This document shows positions 25,658 to 34,631 of a stretch of 42,193 nt of DNA, piece by piece. How positions within the stretch are numbered: the stretch's first letter is position 1; the number at the start of each line of letters is the position of its first letter. This DNA is from Beijerinckiaceae bacterium (GTDB taxonomy: Bacteria; Pseudomonadota; Alphaproteobacteria; Rhizobiales; Beijerinckiaceae). The DNA lies in assembly GCA_025458025.1 (NCBI GenBank), contig JALOTF010000013.1, positions 1 through 42,193 on the forward strand, read 5' to 3'. The notes beneath the pieces are model-generated. The model was not told the origin of the DNA. It worked only from the letters and a program-made list of their open reading frames with translations, and searched no databases. A program made the position numbers and the translations under genes.

Positions 25658-26650
25658 TCATGGGACGGGGTCCGTGAGACGGGGCGGCAAACGGAAGACC
25701 ACGTCTTCCTGCACGCCCTGGAGTTCGGTAAGGGTGACAGCGCGAAACTGGCGCAGATGCGCGATAGTGCTCTGGATCAGCTCTTCCGGTGCGGAGGCAC
25801 CAGCGGAGAGCCCGAGGCGCGACACGCCGTCAAACCAGCGCATATCGATGGCTTCCGGCCCCTCCACGAGGCGGCTCGGCACGCCGAGTTGCGCACCAAT
25901 CTCGCGAAGACGACTGGAATTGGAACTGGAAGGCGACCCGATAACGAGGATCAGATCAGTCCGGCCCGCCATCTCCATCACCGCGCCCTGGCGATTCTGG
26001 GTGGCGTAACAGATGTTCCGCGTATCCGGCCCGAGAATGGCGGGGAAACGCGCCTTTAGCGCTGCGATCACCTCGCGCGTATCCTGCAGGCCAAGAGTGG
26101 TCTGCGTGATATAGGCGACGCGGGTTTCATCCTGCACCACGAGGCCAGCAACCTCTTCCGGCTTCGCGATGATATGCAGGCGACCATCGATCTGCCCGCG
26201 TGTGCCTTCCACCTCCGCATGGCCGGCATGGCCGATGAGGATCACGTCATAGCCGTTTTCGGCATGGCGACGGCCCTGCACATGCACCTTTGTGACCAGC
26301 GGGCAAGTCGCATCGATCACATCGAGGTGCCGGCCATCTGCCGCGCGCTCGACATCCCGCGAAACGCCATGCGCGGAGAAGATCGTCACCGCGCCTTCGG
26401 GGATTTCATCGACTTCCGAGACGAAAATCGCGCCTTTTTCGCGCAATTGCTCCACCACATGGGTGTTGTGCACAATCTCGTGGCGCACATAGACCGGCGC
26501 GCCATGGCGCGCGAGCGCCCGCTCGACGATCTCGATGGCGCGCACCACGCCCGCGCAGAAGCCGCGCGGATTGGCGAGAAAAATCTCCAGCGGCGGCAGG
26601 GGCGAACGCGCCTCAGCCACCGGAACGAAGGGAGCCTGATGGGCTGTCAT
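25658..26650 (-). CDS. ispH: 4-hydroxy-3-methylbut-2-enyl diphosphate reductase
   Basis: IspH (LytB) is the last MEP-pathway enzyme, an iron-sulfur protein that makes IPP and DMAPP. The 330-residue protein has the three cluster cysteines: Cys32 (PRGFCAG), Cys116 (DATCPL) and Cys214 (NICYATQ), along with HNTHVVEQL and the SSNSSRL substrate block. Its ATG overlaps the dxs stop, and its stop overlaps the first possible bchI start. This places it in the same transcript as dxs, Mg-chelatase and crtIB. An ispH inside a PGC is not part of the usual core set. Confidence 0.95.
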   Translation of the reverse strand: MTAHQAPFVPVAEARSPLPPLEIFLANPRGFCAGVVRAIEIVERALARHGAPVYVRHEIVHNTHVVEQLREKGAIFVSEVDEIPEGAVTIFSAHGVSRDVERAADGRHLDVIDATCPLVTKVHVQGRRHAENGYDVILIGHAGHAEVEGTRGQIDGRLHIIAKPEEVAGLVVQDETRVAYITQTTLGLQDTREVIAALKARFPAILGPDTRNICYATQNRQGAVMEMAGRTDLILVIGSPSSSNSSRLREIGAQLGVPSRLVEGPEAIDMRWFDGVSRLGLSAGASAPEELIQSTIAHLRQFRAVTLTELQGVQEDVVFRLPPRLTDPVP

Positions 26651-28563
26651 GCCTCCTCCCTCTCATCACTATGCGAATAGCGACGGATTTCAGCCCGTTT
26701 CGAGCGCTCCGCGAGCGAAATCAGCAACCCGCTGGCCCCACCCTTGCGCTGGCGCAGGGGCCGCGGCGTCACCATTTCGAGCGATAGGGCGACAAGGCTA
26801 TCCTCGTCGAGTCCGGCCTCGGCATAGAGCCGCGCAGGGCTATCCTGATCCTGGAAGCGATCCGGCAGATGGGCCGCGCGGATCACCAGCTTTTCGGGCA
26901 GCCAGCTCTGCATCACGAGATGCTGGATCACATGGCTACAGAAGCCGCCAATCGCGGCATCCTCAACCAGCAGCAGGCCCTCATGCTCGCGAGCAAGTTG
27001 CTTCACCAGAGCCTTGTCGAAGGGCTTGGCGAAGCGTGCGTCGGCAACCGTGACCGAAATGCCGATGGCCTCCAGCCGTTCCGCCGCCTTCAGGCATTCG
27101 CCGAGGCGCGCGCCATAGGAGAGAATCGCGAGATCTGTGCCCTGCCGCAGCACGCGGCCACGACCGATGGGCAGCACCTGCCCACGGTCCGGCAGCGCCA
27201 CGCCGAGGCCATCGGCGCGCGGATAGCGGAAGGCGATCGGCCCTGCATCGTAAGCCGCGGCGGTCGCGACCATATGCACCAGCTCGGCTTCATCGCCGGC
27301 GGCCATCAGCACCATGTTCGGCAGACAGCCGAGAGCCGCGACATCAAACGCGCCAGCATGGGTGGGGCCATCGGCGCCCACGAGCCCGGCGCGATCCATT
27401 GCGAAGCGCACCGGCAGGTTCTGCAGGGCCACATCATGCATCAGCTGGTCGTAGGCACGCTGCAGGAAGGTAGAGTAGATCGCGCAGAATGGCTTCATGC
27501 CATCGCAGGCAAGGCCCGCAGCAAAGGTCACGGCATGTTGCTCGGCGATGCCCACATCGAAGAACCGCTCGGGGAAACGCTTCTCGAAGAGATCCGTCCC
27601 CGTGCCCGAGGGCATGGCCGCAGTGATCGCGATGATGCGCGAATCGCGCTCGGCCTCGGCCAGAAGCGCCTGCCCGAACACCTTGGTATAGGAAGGCGCG
27701 GCGGCGACCGGCTTCATCTGCTTGCCGGTCGCGACATCGAACGGCACCACGCCGTGATAGCAATCGGCACTGGCCTCGGCTGGAGCATAGCCCTTGCCCT
27801 TGCGCGTCTTCACATGCAGCAGCACTGGCCCTTCAGCGGCACGGGCATCGCGCAAGGCCGGCAGAAGGCTCGCGAGATCATGCCCGTCGACGGGCCCGCG
27901 ATAATCGAGGCCCAAAGCCCCGAACAGGCTCGCGGGGGTGTCGTCCGTGGCGTTGCGACCGCGCAGGGCGGTGAGGTGATTGGCCAGCGCGCCTACGGGG
28001 GCGGCAATCGACATGTCATTGTCGTTGAGGATGATCACGAGGTTCGAGCGCAGCGAACCCACATTGTTCATCGCCTCATAGGCCATGCCGGCGGACATCG
28101 CGCCATCACCGATCACGCAGACGACCTTGTGATCTTTCTGCTGCCGGTCGCGCGCCACGGCAAAGCCGAGCGCGGCGGAAATCGAGGTCGAGGTATGCGC
28201 GGCACCAAAGGCGTCATAGGGGCTCTCGTCGCGCCGCGTGAAGCCCGCAAGGCCACCGCCTTGCCGCAAGCTGCGAATGCGGTCGCGCCGCCCCGTGAGA
28301 ATCTTGTGCGGGTAGCTCTGGTGCCCGACATCCCAGATGAGCACGTCGCGCGGGGTTTCATACACGCGATGCAGGGCCACGGTGAGTTCCACCACACCGA
28401 GGCCAGCCCCGAGATGCCCGCCGGTTTCGGAAACCGCATGGATCATCTCGAGCCGCAATTCATGGGCCAGCATTGCGAGATCGCGCTCCGGCAGGGCGCG
28501 CAGATCGGCGGGCACCGTCACGCGATCCAAAGTCGGAGTTGCGGGCTGCGGAGCATCCGGCAT
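26647..28563 (-). CDS. dxs: 1-deoxy-D-xylulose-5-phosphate synthase
   Basis: DXS is the thiamine-diphosphate enzyme that starts the MEP isoprenoid pathway from pyruvate and glyceraldehyde-3-phosphate. The 638-residue protein has the ThDP motif GDGAMSAG (152-159) followed by ILNDNDMSI, then [10 protein letters not shown] early on, and the transketolase-like pyrimidine domain with [13 protein letters not shown]. The ATG at 28563 has GGGAGG upstream. A PpsR operator sits 43 bases before it. This gene heads the run dxs-ispH-bchI-bchD-bchO-crtI-crtB, so isoprenoid entry would follow photosynthesis control. A second housekeeping copy elsewhere in the genome is possible. Confidence 0.96.
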   Translation of the reverse strand: MPDAPQPATPTLDRVTVPADLRALPERDLAMLAHELRLEMIHAVSETGGHLGAGLGVVELTVALHRVYETPRDVLIWDVGHQSYPHKILTGRRDRIRSLRQGGGLAGFTRRDESPYDAFGAAHTSTSISAALGFAVARDRQQKDHKVVCVIGDGAMSAGMAYEAMNNVGSLRSNLVIILNDNDMSIAAPVGALANHLTALRGRNATDDTPASLFGALGLDYRGPVDGHDLASLLPALRDARAAEGPVLLHVKTRKGKGYAPAEASADCYHGVVPFDVATGKQMKPVAAAPSYTKVFGQALLAEAERDSRIIAITAAMPSGTGTDLFEKRFPERFFDVGIAEQHAVTFAAGLACDGMKPFCAIYSTFLQRAYDQLMHDVALQNLPVRFAMDRAGLVGADGPTHAGAFDVAALGCLPNMVLMAAGDEAELVHMVATAAAYDAGPIAFRYPRADGLGVALPDRGQVLPIGRGRVLRQGTDLAILSYGARLGECLKAAERLEAIGISVTVADARFAKPFDKALVKQLAREHEGLLLVEDAAIGGFCSHVIQHLVMQSWLPEKLVIRAAHLPDRFQDQDSPARLYAEAGLDEDSLVALSLEMVTPRPLRQRKGGASGLLISLAERSKRAEIRRYSHSDEREEA

Positions 28564-28606
28564 GGTCGCCACCTCCCGAGGGTGTTCCTTGAGCGAAACA
28601 CTCAAC

Positions 28607-28624
28607 TGTCAATTTATTTTGACA
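28607..28624. promoter_or_regulatory. PpsR/CrtJ operator before dxs
   Basis: This is a perfect TGT-N12-ACA site (N12 = CAATTTATTTTG) that differs at one position from the bchC distal site at 14508-14525. On the minus strand its near half is TTGACA (28612-28607), a likely -35 hexamer. No good -10 hexamer was found at 16-18 bases. No second site was found nearby. Confidence 0.78.
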
Positions 28625-28675
28625 GGTGTGGAGATGCATGCAAGCGAAAAACGCCAGACACCGCAGGAATTCTGT

Positions 28676-28954
28676 TCAACGGTCGTGACGATTGAGCCGT
28701 CGCAAAAGGTCCCAGCCATGCGCGAGGCCGGCAAAGGCCAAAGCGAGGCCGCTCCACCGGGCTTCCGCCCCGAGCATCGCCAGAATGAGTGCGCTAATGA
28801 GGCCCGCACCGGCACCAACAATCAGCAGGATGGTGAGGCGCGGCAGTGCTTTCGCATCGCCCCTTTGCGCCATCCGCCAGAGCCAGACCAGTTCGGCCAG
28901 CAGCACCAGCAACGCGAGGATCGCGCCTGCGAAGACAAGGCCGGGCTCGCTCAT
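28676..28954 (-). CDS. Small membrane protein of unknown function, 92 residues
   Basis: This protein begins MSEPGLVFAG, and its ATG overlaps the tspO stop as ATGA. It has two to three hydrophobic segments (about residues 6-26, 40-60 and 66-80) and ends in a basic LLRRLNRHDR tail. It is the last gene of the bchG-bch2-bchP-tspO run. I do not recognise a family. Tight coupling to tspO suggests a partner in the same membrane process. The longer reading of this frame extends backwards through tspO and is rejected as overlap. Confidence 0.72.
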   Translation of the reverse strand: MSEPGLVFAGAILALLVLLAELVWLWRMAQRGDAKALPRLTILLIVGAGAGLISALILAMLGAEARWSGLALAFAGLAHGWDLLRRLNRHDR

Positions 28955-29466
28955 GCGAAAACGCTCCGGAAAAGGGCGGCAAAAGGCGCGTTCAACTGCA
29001 CGATGGTCCAGTTGAGATAGGCCGCAAAGCCCACCCATCCGAGATAAGGCAGGAGCAACAGGCCCGAGAGGCGTGACAGTCTTCCACAGAGCAACACCAG
29101 CGACAGAATGGAGAGCCAGAGGAAGACCACCTCCACCAGGGCCCAATCCGGCCGCCTTAGCGTGAAAAACAGCACGGACCAGAGAAAATTCAGCCCGCCA
29201 TTCAGCGTGAAGGCTGCAATGAGCACGCGCTTTGCCGCAAGCGCTTCCGCCCGTCGCCACGCACGCACGGCAGCGATGACCGTGAGGATGGAAATCGTTG
29301 TCCAGGCCGGGCCGAACACCCAGCCCGGCGGCTGCCATGAGGGCTTGCGCAAAGCCTCGTACCAGGGCCCGAGGATTGTCGCGACACCGCCCGCCGCCAT
29401 CACCACGGTGGCAGCGAGGGCGGCAATAGCGACCTGCCGGGCGAAAGGCCCGCGCGGGTCGCTCAT
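28951..29466 (-). CDS. tspO: TspO/MBR family tryptophan-rich sensory protein
   Basis: TspO (CrtK in older Rhodobacter maps) is an outer-membrane tetrapyrrole-binding protein that affects photosynthesis gene expression in response to oxygen. The 171-residue protein shows five hydrophobic segments and the family block KPSWQPPGWVFGPAWT (17 residues) after helix one, plus NGGLNFLWSVLFF and the PYLGWVGFAAYLNW end motif. Its ATG overlaps the bchP stop. The slightly charged N-terminus has no clear signal peptide. Confidence 0.95.
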   Translation of the reverse strand: MSDPRGPFARQVAIAALAATVVMAAGGVATILGPWYEALRKPSWQPPGWVFGPAWTTISILTVIAAVRAWRRAEALAAKRVLIAAFTLNGGLNFLWSVLFFTLRRPDWALVEVVFLWLSILSLVLLCGRLSRLSGLLLLPYLGWVGFAAYLNWTIVQLNAPFAALFRSVFA

Positions 29467-30662
29467 GCCCGGGCGAAGCCCATCAGGTGACGGATATCGT
29501 TCAGCAAAATGCGCATATGAGTCATGAACCGGCCTCGTACCAGCGCCTTGTTCATGTAGGAATCCCAGGTGAGCTTCTGCACATCCGGATCCCGGCAGAT
29601 CTTCACGAACTGCTCGCGGCGCTTGTCATTCCGGTACCAGAAATATTGCAGCATCCCCAAAATCCAGAAGATGCGACCGTGTGCCGCCATGAAGGCGCGT
29701 CGCGCCTCGGAAAGCACGCGGGCATCGCCGGTTTTCAGCGCTTTGGTGACTGCTTTCGCCGCGAGGCGTCCGCCGAGCATGGCGTAGTAGATGCCCTCAC
29801 CCGAAGCAGGCGCGACCACGCCAGCGGCATCGCCAGCGAGCAGCACGTCGCGGCCATTATCCCAGCGTTTCAAGGGCTTCATAGGAATCGGCGCGCCTTC
29901 CTTGCGGATGGTCTCGAGCTGGTCGAAACCGGTCGTGCGACGCAATTCAGCGATGGAGCCACGCAGCGAGAAGCCTTTCTGCGCAGAGCCTGTGCCGATG
30001 CTGAAGGTCTCGCCATGCGGGAAGACCCAGCCGTAGAAATCGGGCGAAACCTTGCCCTGATAGATCACGTCGCAGCGCTCGTGATCGTAATGGGGCGAGG
30101 CCTTTGCCGGGGCTTTCACGATCTCGTGGTAGGCGAAAACGAAGGGCACGCGCTTCACATCCGGCAGCGCGGCAGCGGCCACGCGGGAATTCGCGCCATC
30201 GGCACCAATCACCATGCGGGCGCGCACGATTCGGTTCGGCGCTTCCGAGCCCTTCAGCGAATATTCGATCAAAGCCGTGCCATCGGCATCGCGCGAGAAG
30301 CCTTCGAAACTGCCGCGCACGCGCGTCACGCCCGCCGCGCGAGCACGCTCGCGCAGCCATTCATCGAAGGTCGCGCGGTCAACCATGCCGACGAAGCCAT
30401 CCTCGATCGGCATATCCACGCCGATCGCCGAGGGCGCGATCATCCGGGCGGATCGCACCTTCGCGACGAGCAAATCCTCGGGGATCTCGAATTCGCGGAT
30501 GCAGCAGGGCGGAACGGCGCCACCGCAGGGCTTGATGCGCGCTTGCGGGTCAAGAAGCAGCACGGAATGGCCGGCTTCGGCCAGTTCCTTGGCTGCCGTC
30601 GCGCCCGAGGGGCCGCCACCGACCACAACGACATCATATTGCATGCGAGCCTGATCGAGCAT
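29463..30662 (-). CDS. bchP: Geranylgeranyl-bacteriochlorophyll reductase
   Basis: BchP reduces the geranylgeranyl tail of bacteriochlorophyll a to phytyl. This 399-residue flavoprotein has the FAD motif VVGGGPSGAT (13-22), the KPCGGAVPP block, and the second FAD block LAGDAAGVVAPASGEGI. An AGGGGAGGGG ribosome site precedes the ATG at 30662; an ATG at residue 7 is a weaker alternative. It lies 12 bases after bch2, and its stop overlaps tspO. Confidence 0.96.
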   Translation of the reverse strand: MLDQARMQYDVVVVGGGPSGATAAKELAEAGHSVLLLDPQARIKPCGGAVPPCCIREFEIPEDLLVAKVRSARMIAPSAIGVDMPIEDGFVGMVDRATFDEWLRERARAAGVTRVRGSFEGFSRDADGTALIEYSLKGSEAPNRIVRARMVIGADGANSRVAAAALPDVKRVPFVFAYHEIVKAPAKASPHYDHERCDVIYQGKVSPDFYGWVFPHGETFSIGTGSAQKGFSLRGSIAELRRTTGFDQLETIRKEGAPIPMKPLKRWDNGRDVLLAGDAAGVVAPASGEGIYYAMLGGRLAAKAVTKALKTGDARVLSEARRAFMAAHGRIFWILGMLQYFWYRNDKRREQFVKICRDPDVQKLTWDSYMNKALVRGRFMTHMRILLNDIRHLMGFARA

Positions 30663-30674
30663 GGTCCCCTCCCC

Positions 30675-32015
30675 TTATCGACCGAGCGCGAGGCCGGACA
30701 TATCCGGCTCCTTGGCGTGCGCTTCAGCGAGGCCCCGTGCGAGACGCGATTGCCGCGCGACGCGATCCGCCAGTACCGCCGAAACCAGGAACAGCACGCC
30801 TTCCGCCGCGAAAACAACGGCATAGGCCGCGACCTGCGAGGTGATGAAGAACCGCGCGATATCCGCCGCTAGCGCACCGATCAGCCCGCCAGCACCAAAC
30901 GCGATCCCCTGCGCCGCCCCCCAGAGGCCCATGCGAATGCCCGCACGCGAGGGGTTCCCCTCATTCACGAGCCGCATCATCGCGCCGATGGCCGCGGCGG
31001 CGAAGGCACCATTCGCAAGGCCCAGAAGGAACACATTCGGGCGGAACGGAAAGCCCATACCGATGATCGCGGAAGCCACGAGACCCGCCAGTGCCAAGGC
31101 CGAAGCGAGACAACCACCGACAGTCCAGAACCGCGTCGTCGCGGCCTTGTGTCGGCTGAAGATCGTACTCACGAGGCCGACCATCACCATGCCAGCGAGC
31201 ACGCCGCCATGCTGCAGGCCCGCGAGTTTCGTGGTTTCGCCCGGCGTGAGGCCGAAGACCACGCCCGCAAAGGGCTCAAGGATGAGATCCTGCGCGCTGT
31301 AGGCGACCATCGAAAGGAAGATGAAGATGGCGAAAAGGCGCGAATGCGGCTCGGCCCAGACCTCCGCGATAGCCTCGCGGAACGGGATTTTCGCTTCATC
31401 CTCAACCTTCTGCAGCACGCCCGCGCCCTCCACACCCCAAACCGCGAGGCAGCTCACGAGGAAGGCGAGCGCACTCACCGCGCCGGAGACCACCAGCAGC
31501 CGCGAGAACGAGAAGGGATCAAGAAAATGCCCGGCCGTTCCGGCTGTGACGATGAAACCCATGATCATCATCACCCAGATGATGGTCGCGGCGGCAGGGC
31601 GCCGCTTGTCCTCCACCCGCTTCGAGAGCAGCACGAGCAGTGAGGTGCCGCTCGCGCCGACACCGATGCCGATCATCAGGAAGGCGAGCGTCGAAACAAA
31701 AAGGCCCGCCAGCATGGAACTCTGCATCAGCACAACGCCAAAAGCGGCACCGAAACCGCCGAGAGCCAGCGTCGCCATGCCGCCGAGAATCCACGGGGTG
31801 AGGCGCCCGCCAACATCCGCGCCATGCCCCCAGCGCGGGCGCAAAACCTGCACCGCATAATGCAGGCCCACGAGCAGGCCGGGCAGAAGCGCGGGCAGCG
31901 CGAGTTCCACCACCATCACGCGGTTAATGGTGGAAGTGGTGAGCACCACGATGGCGCCCAAAGCGGTCTGCACCAGGCCAAGGCGCAAAATTCCCAGCCA
32001 TCCCAATGGTTTCAT
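30675..32015 (-). CDS. bch2: PucC-like MFS protein (Bch2 / BCD family)
   Basis: This 446-residue protein has about 12 transmembrane helices and belongs to the BCD family of the major facilitator superfamily, with PucC and LhaA. Members aid assembly of antenna complexes or deliver bacteriochlorophyll. The N-terminal LGLVQTALGAIVVLTTSTINRVM block and the RWGHGADVGGRLTPW loop are typical. It starts at ATG 32015 in a TGATG overlap with the bchG stop. The place between bchG and bchP is the standard one for this gene (ORF428 in Rhodobacter capsulatus). Confidence 0.92.
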   Translation of the reverse strand: MKPLGWLGILRLGLVQTALGAIVVLTTSTINRVMVVELALPALLPGLLVGLHYAVQVLRPRWGHGADVGGRLTPWILGGMATLALGGFGAAFGVVLMQSSMLAGLFVSTLAFLMIGIGVGASGTSLLVLLSKRVEDKRRPAAATIIWVMMIMGFIVTAGTAGHFLDPFSFSRLLVVSGAVSALAFLVSCLAVWGVEGAGVLQKVEDEAKIPFREAIAEVWAEPHSRLFAIFIFLSMVAYSAQDLILEPFAGVVFGLTPGETTKLAGLQHGGVLAGMVMVGLVSTIFSRHKAATTRFWTVGGCLASALALAGLVASAIIGMGFPFRPNVFLLGLANGAFAAAAIGAMMRLVNEGNPSRAGIRMGLWGAAQGIAFGAGGLIGALAADIARFFITSQVAAYAVVFAAEGVLFLVSAVLADRVARQSRLARGLAEAHAKEPDMSGLALGR

Positions 32016-32956
32016 CACATCCCCCCGGTTGTGTTGAGGCTACGGAGCGCAAAGGCGCAGACAAGCATTCCCAGCACATAGAGAGTGACTCCCGTGCCGT
32101 TATACCAGGGCGCGCGCTCGCGCGGATTGGCCACAAGCGTGCGCATCAGCCAGAGTTGGGCGAGCAGCATCACGCCGACAATCCCCGCATGAACCGGAGC
32201 GCCCCAGCGCAGCAGCAGGCCGATCACGATCACCTGCGGCACAGCCATGACCCAGCAGGCGAGACGCGCGGCAGGCGCGGCCCCGAGCTGGACGGGAATG
32301 GAACGCACGCGATGGAGCTTGTCGCCCTCGATCGACTTGAAATCATTGAGAGTCATGATGCCATGCGCGCCGAGGCTATAGAGCACGGCAAGCGCAAGGA
32401 TACGGGCATCCGGCCAGGTGCCGAGCACAGCGGCAGCGCCGGTGAACCACGGCAGGCCCTCATAGCAAAGGCCCACGGCGAGGTTGCCATACCAGCCATT
32501 CCCCTTGAGCCTCAGCGGCGGCGCGGAATAGGCCCAGGCGCAGGCAAGGCCCAGAATGGTTGCGAGCGTCACTTGCGGGCCGAGGAAGGTGGCGAAAACA
32601 AAGGAAACGATGGTCCAAAAAACCGCAAAGACGAAGCCCCAGCGACCGGGCACGCGCCCCGAAGGAATGGGCCGGTTCGGCTCGTTCACCGCATCGACAT
32701 AGCGGTCGTACCAGTCGTTCACGACCTGACTGGTGCCACAGACCAAAGGCCCTGCGAGCAGCACACCCGCCAAAGCCGCCATCCATGTCTCGGAGAGCGA
32801 AGAGCCAGCGGAAACCACGCCGCACATGTAAGCCCACATGGGTGGAAACCACGTGATGGGCTTCAGCAACTCCAGCAGCGCGCGCGGCTGCGGATAGATT
32901 TGCCGATGGATCACCATCGGTTTGGCAGCACCGGAGGGCAGAGGATCGTGCATCAT
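32015..32956 (-). CDS. bchG: Bacteriochlorophyll synthase
   Basis: BchG is a UbiA-family prenyltransferase that esterifies bacteriochlorophyllide a with geranylgeranyl diphosphate. The 313-residue membrane protein has the first Asp-rich motif NDWYDRYVDAVNEPNRP (80-96) and a second polar loop, LNDFKSIEGDK. Nine or so hydrophobic segments fit the family. Two adjacent ATGs are seen (32956 and 32953). Two degenerate PpsR sites lie just upstream, so this gene starts its own transcript. Confidence 0.96.
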   Translation of the reverse strand: MMHDPLPSGAAKPMVIHRQIYPQPRALLELLKPITWFPPMWAYMCGVVSAGSSLSETWMAALAGVLLAGPLVCGTSQVVNDWYDRYVDAVNEPNRPIPSGRVPGRWGFVFAVFWTIVSFVFATFLGPQVTLATILGLACAWAYSAPPLRLKGNGWYGNLAVGLCYEGLPWFTGAAAVLGTWPDARILALAVLYSLGAHGIMTLNDFKSIEGDKLHRVRSIPVQLGAAPAARLACWVMAVPQVIVIGLLLRWGAPVHAGIVGVMLLAQLWLMRTLVANPRERAPWYNGTGVTLYVLGMLVCAFALRSLNTTGGM

Positions 32957-32985
32957 GGAGGGAGGCTAGCCCCACCTACATGAAC

Positions 32986-33025
32986 CGTCAATTTCATTTT
33001 ACGTGAGTGTCAACTTTGATTGACG
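32986..33025. promoter_or_regulatory. Paired degenerate PpsR operators before bchG
   Basis: CGT-N12-ACG (32986-33003) and TGT-N12-ACG (33008-33025) lie only 4 bases apart, 29 bases upstream of bchG. Each departs from consensus in the outer bases but keeps the CAA-TTT/TTG core of the strong sites in this window. TTGACA appears on the minus strand in the second site. Confidence 0.55.
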
Positions 33026-33050
33026 ATTATCAAGGACGAGGCGCATAGCC

Positions 33051-34511
33051 TCAGGCATCCTCGTCGTCATCCATTCCGTTGAGATTGCCGAGGCCATGAC
33101 GACGCATCTTCGCATAGAAACTCTGGCGACTGAGACCGAGCATCTGCGCGGCAGAGGCCCGATTGTCGCCTGAGCGCTTCAGCGCCGCCTCGATGCAGAG
33201 CTTCTCGATGATGTCGGCGGATTCGCGCACCATGTCCTTCAGCGAGACACGGCCGACGAGTTCAGTCACCTGATCGACGGAGGTATAGGGGTTCGGCTCA
33301 CGCACGGCCGCACCGGGCTGCAAAAGCGCGCGGTGCATCAGCAAGCCGTAGATGTTGGATTGCCCCACAAGCGTCGAGACGGCCGTGACCTCGATATCCT
33401 CGGAGCCCCCGAAGGAGCCGCGCAGGATGGTGGGGAAACTGCGCACGCTCTGGCTTTCGCGCAGGCGTGCCATCAGCAATTCCATATCGACGCCCGGTCG
33501 CCCAAGCCAGCGGCTGATCGCCTGCCCGAGGATCTGCTCCTTGGAGGCGAGGTGCACGAGTTCAAGGAAAGCCTGATTGGCCTCCGTGACACGCCAGTCC
33601 TCATCGATGACGACAAAGGCGACAGGCAGGTGCTCGATGATGCGCACGACATCCTGTGTGGCACCACCAGCGCCAGCCACAGCCGCCGCGCCACGCGCTG
33701 GCAACAATTGAAGCAGGAAAGACACCTCCTGCTCCTGCCGGAAAACCGAGACACTCACCGTGAACACTGTGCCTGCCGTAGCGAGGCGCGCCTCGATATT
33801 GGGCGCTGTGCCGGTTCGGCGCGCAGTCTTGAGCGCGGATTCGAGCAACTGGCCGCTGTCGTAATCAAAGCAGGAGAGCACAGTGCGGTTCACGAGACGG
33901 TCGGTCACCGGCGCGAGTTCCTGGATCGCCGCTGGATTGGCCTCGGTGATGCGCAAGGTCGCGCCATCCACGATCAGAACAGGATCCGTGGTCACATGGA
34001 ATAGCATGCGATAACGCGTTTCCGCCGAGCGATAACGGCTGTAATCGCGCTCGAGAATGTCCTGCGTTTCCACAAGCTTGCGCTGGAGGGCGGAGAGTCG
34101 TCGCAGATCGCGCCCCACCGCAATCACCCGGCCCGTTCGGCCCAGAGCAACAGCGGAATAGCGGATCGGAAGGTCGACGCCCTTATCCGTGGGATGATTG
34201 ATCTCGCGCGATTGTGCCGGGCTGCCTTTGAGCGCGCGCCCAAGCAGGTCTTCCACCTTCGGGCGACTTTCCGGGGTCACCACCTCGATCCAGGCGCGGC
34301 CGCGCCAGCCCTGGCCGACCTCGCGGGCAAGGTCGATATCACTGGTCACGACATCGTGGATGACGCCGGCACCGTCGACAACAATCGCAATATCGGACAA
34401 CGAGGCTATGAGCTTCTCCGCAGAGTCAGGCGTAACGTCAACGGCCCATTCCGGGGTACCGCCAGGTCCGTGATGGAGAGAGGCCTGATCTTCCATTGTA
34501 CTTGCGCTCAT
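33051..34511 (-). CDS. ppsR: PpsR/CrtJ photosynthesis repressor
   Basis: PpsR represses bch, crt and puc genes in oxygen and high light. The 486-residue protein has an N-terminal PAS-like domain, two further PAS domains (about 165-275 and 285-400), a linking helix, and a C-terminal Fis-type HTH (NRASAAQMLGLSRQSFYAKMRRHG). It has only two cysteines: Cys214, and Cys439 just before the HTH, the place of the redox-active Cys420 of CrtJ. Starts at 34511 and 34496 are both possible with weak ribosome sites; I took 34511. It follows ppaA by 120 bases. Confidence 0.95.
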   Translation of the reverse strand: MSASTMEDQASLHHGPGGTPEWAVDVTPDSAEKLIASLSDIAIVVDGAGVIHDVVTSDIDLAREVGQGWRGRAWIEVVTPESRPKVEDLLGRALKGSPAQSREINHPTDKGVDLPIRYSAVALGRTGRVIAVGRDLRRLSALQRKLVETQDILERDYSRYRSAETRYRMLFHVTTDPVLIVDGATLRITEANPAAIQELAPVTDRLVNRTVLSCFDYDSGQLLESALKTARRTGTAPNIEARLATAGTVFTVSVSVFRQEQEVSFLLQLLPARGAAAVAGAGGATQDVVRIIEHLPVAFVVIDEDWRVTEANQAFLELVHLASKEQILGQAISRWLGRPGVDMELLMARLRESQSVRSFPTILRGSFGGSEDIEVTAVSTLVGQSNIYGLLMHRALLQPGAAVREPNPYTSVDQVTELVGRVSLKDMVRESADIIEKLCIEAALKRSGDNRASAAQMLGLSRQSFYAKMRRHGLGNLNGMDDDEDA

Positions 34512-34631
34512 TTTGGTATTCAGCAGACAGCATCTGATTTGGATTCGGCCCGGGCTGTCGATATAAACAAGAGTTGTGCCACACAAGGCCGGATCGCATC
34601 CGGAATCACCTTCTCCACGACCTTTGGGCTA

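Noticed and set aside
28955-29338. N-terminal extension of the 92-residue protein through tspO
   Set aside because: The extension lies wholly inside tspO in another frame, while an ATGA-coupled start at 28954 explains the gene.
33016-33033. TTGAT-N8-ATCAA resembling an FNR/FnrL box
   Set aside because: FNR-type boxes have four bases between the halves, and this has eight. It overlaps the degenerate PpsR site, so it is noted only within that finding.
34589-34603. CCGGAT-CGC-ATCCGG hairpin between ppaA and ppsR as a terminator
   Set aside because: It has no U-tract on either strand and a very short stem. It may only be a local fold.
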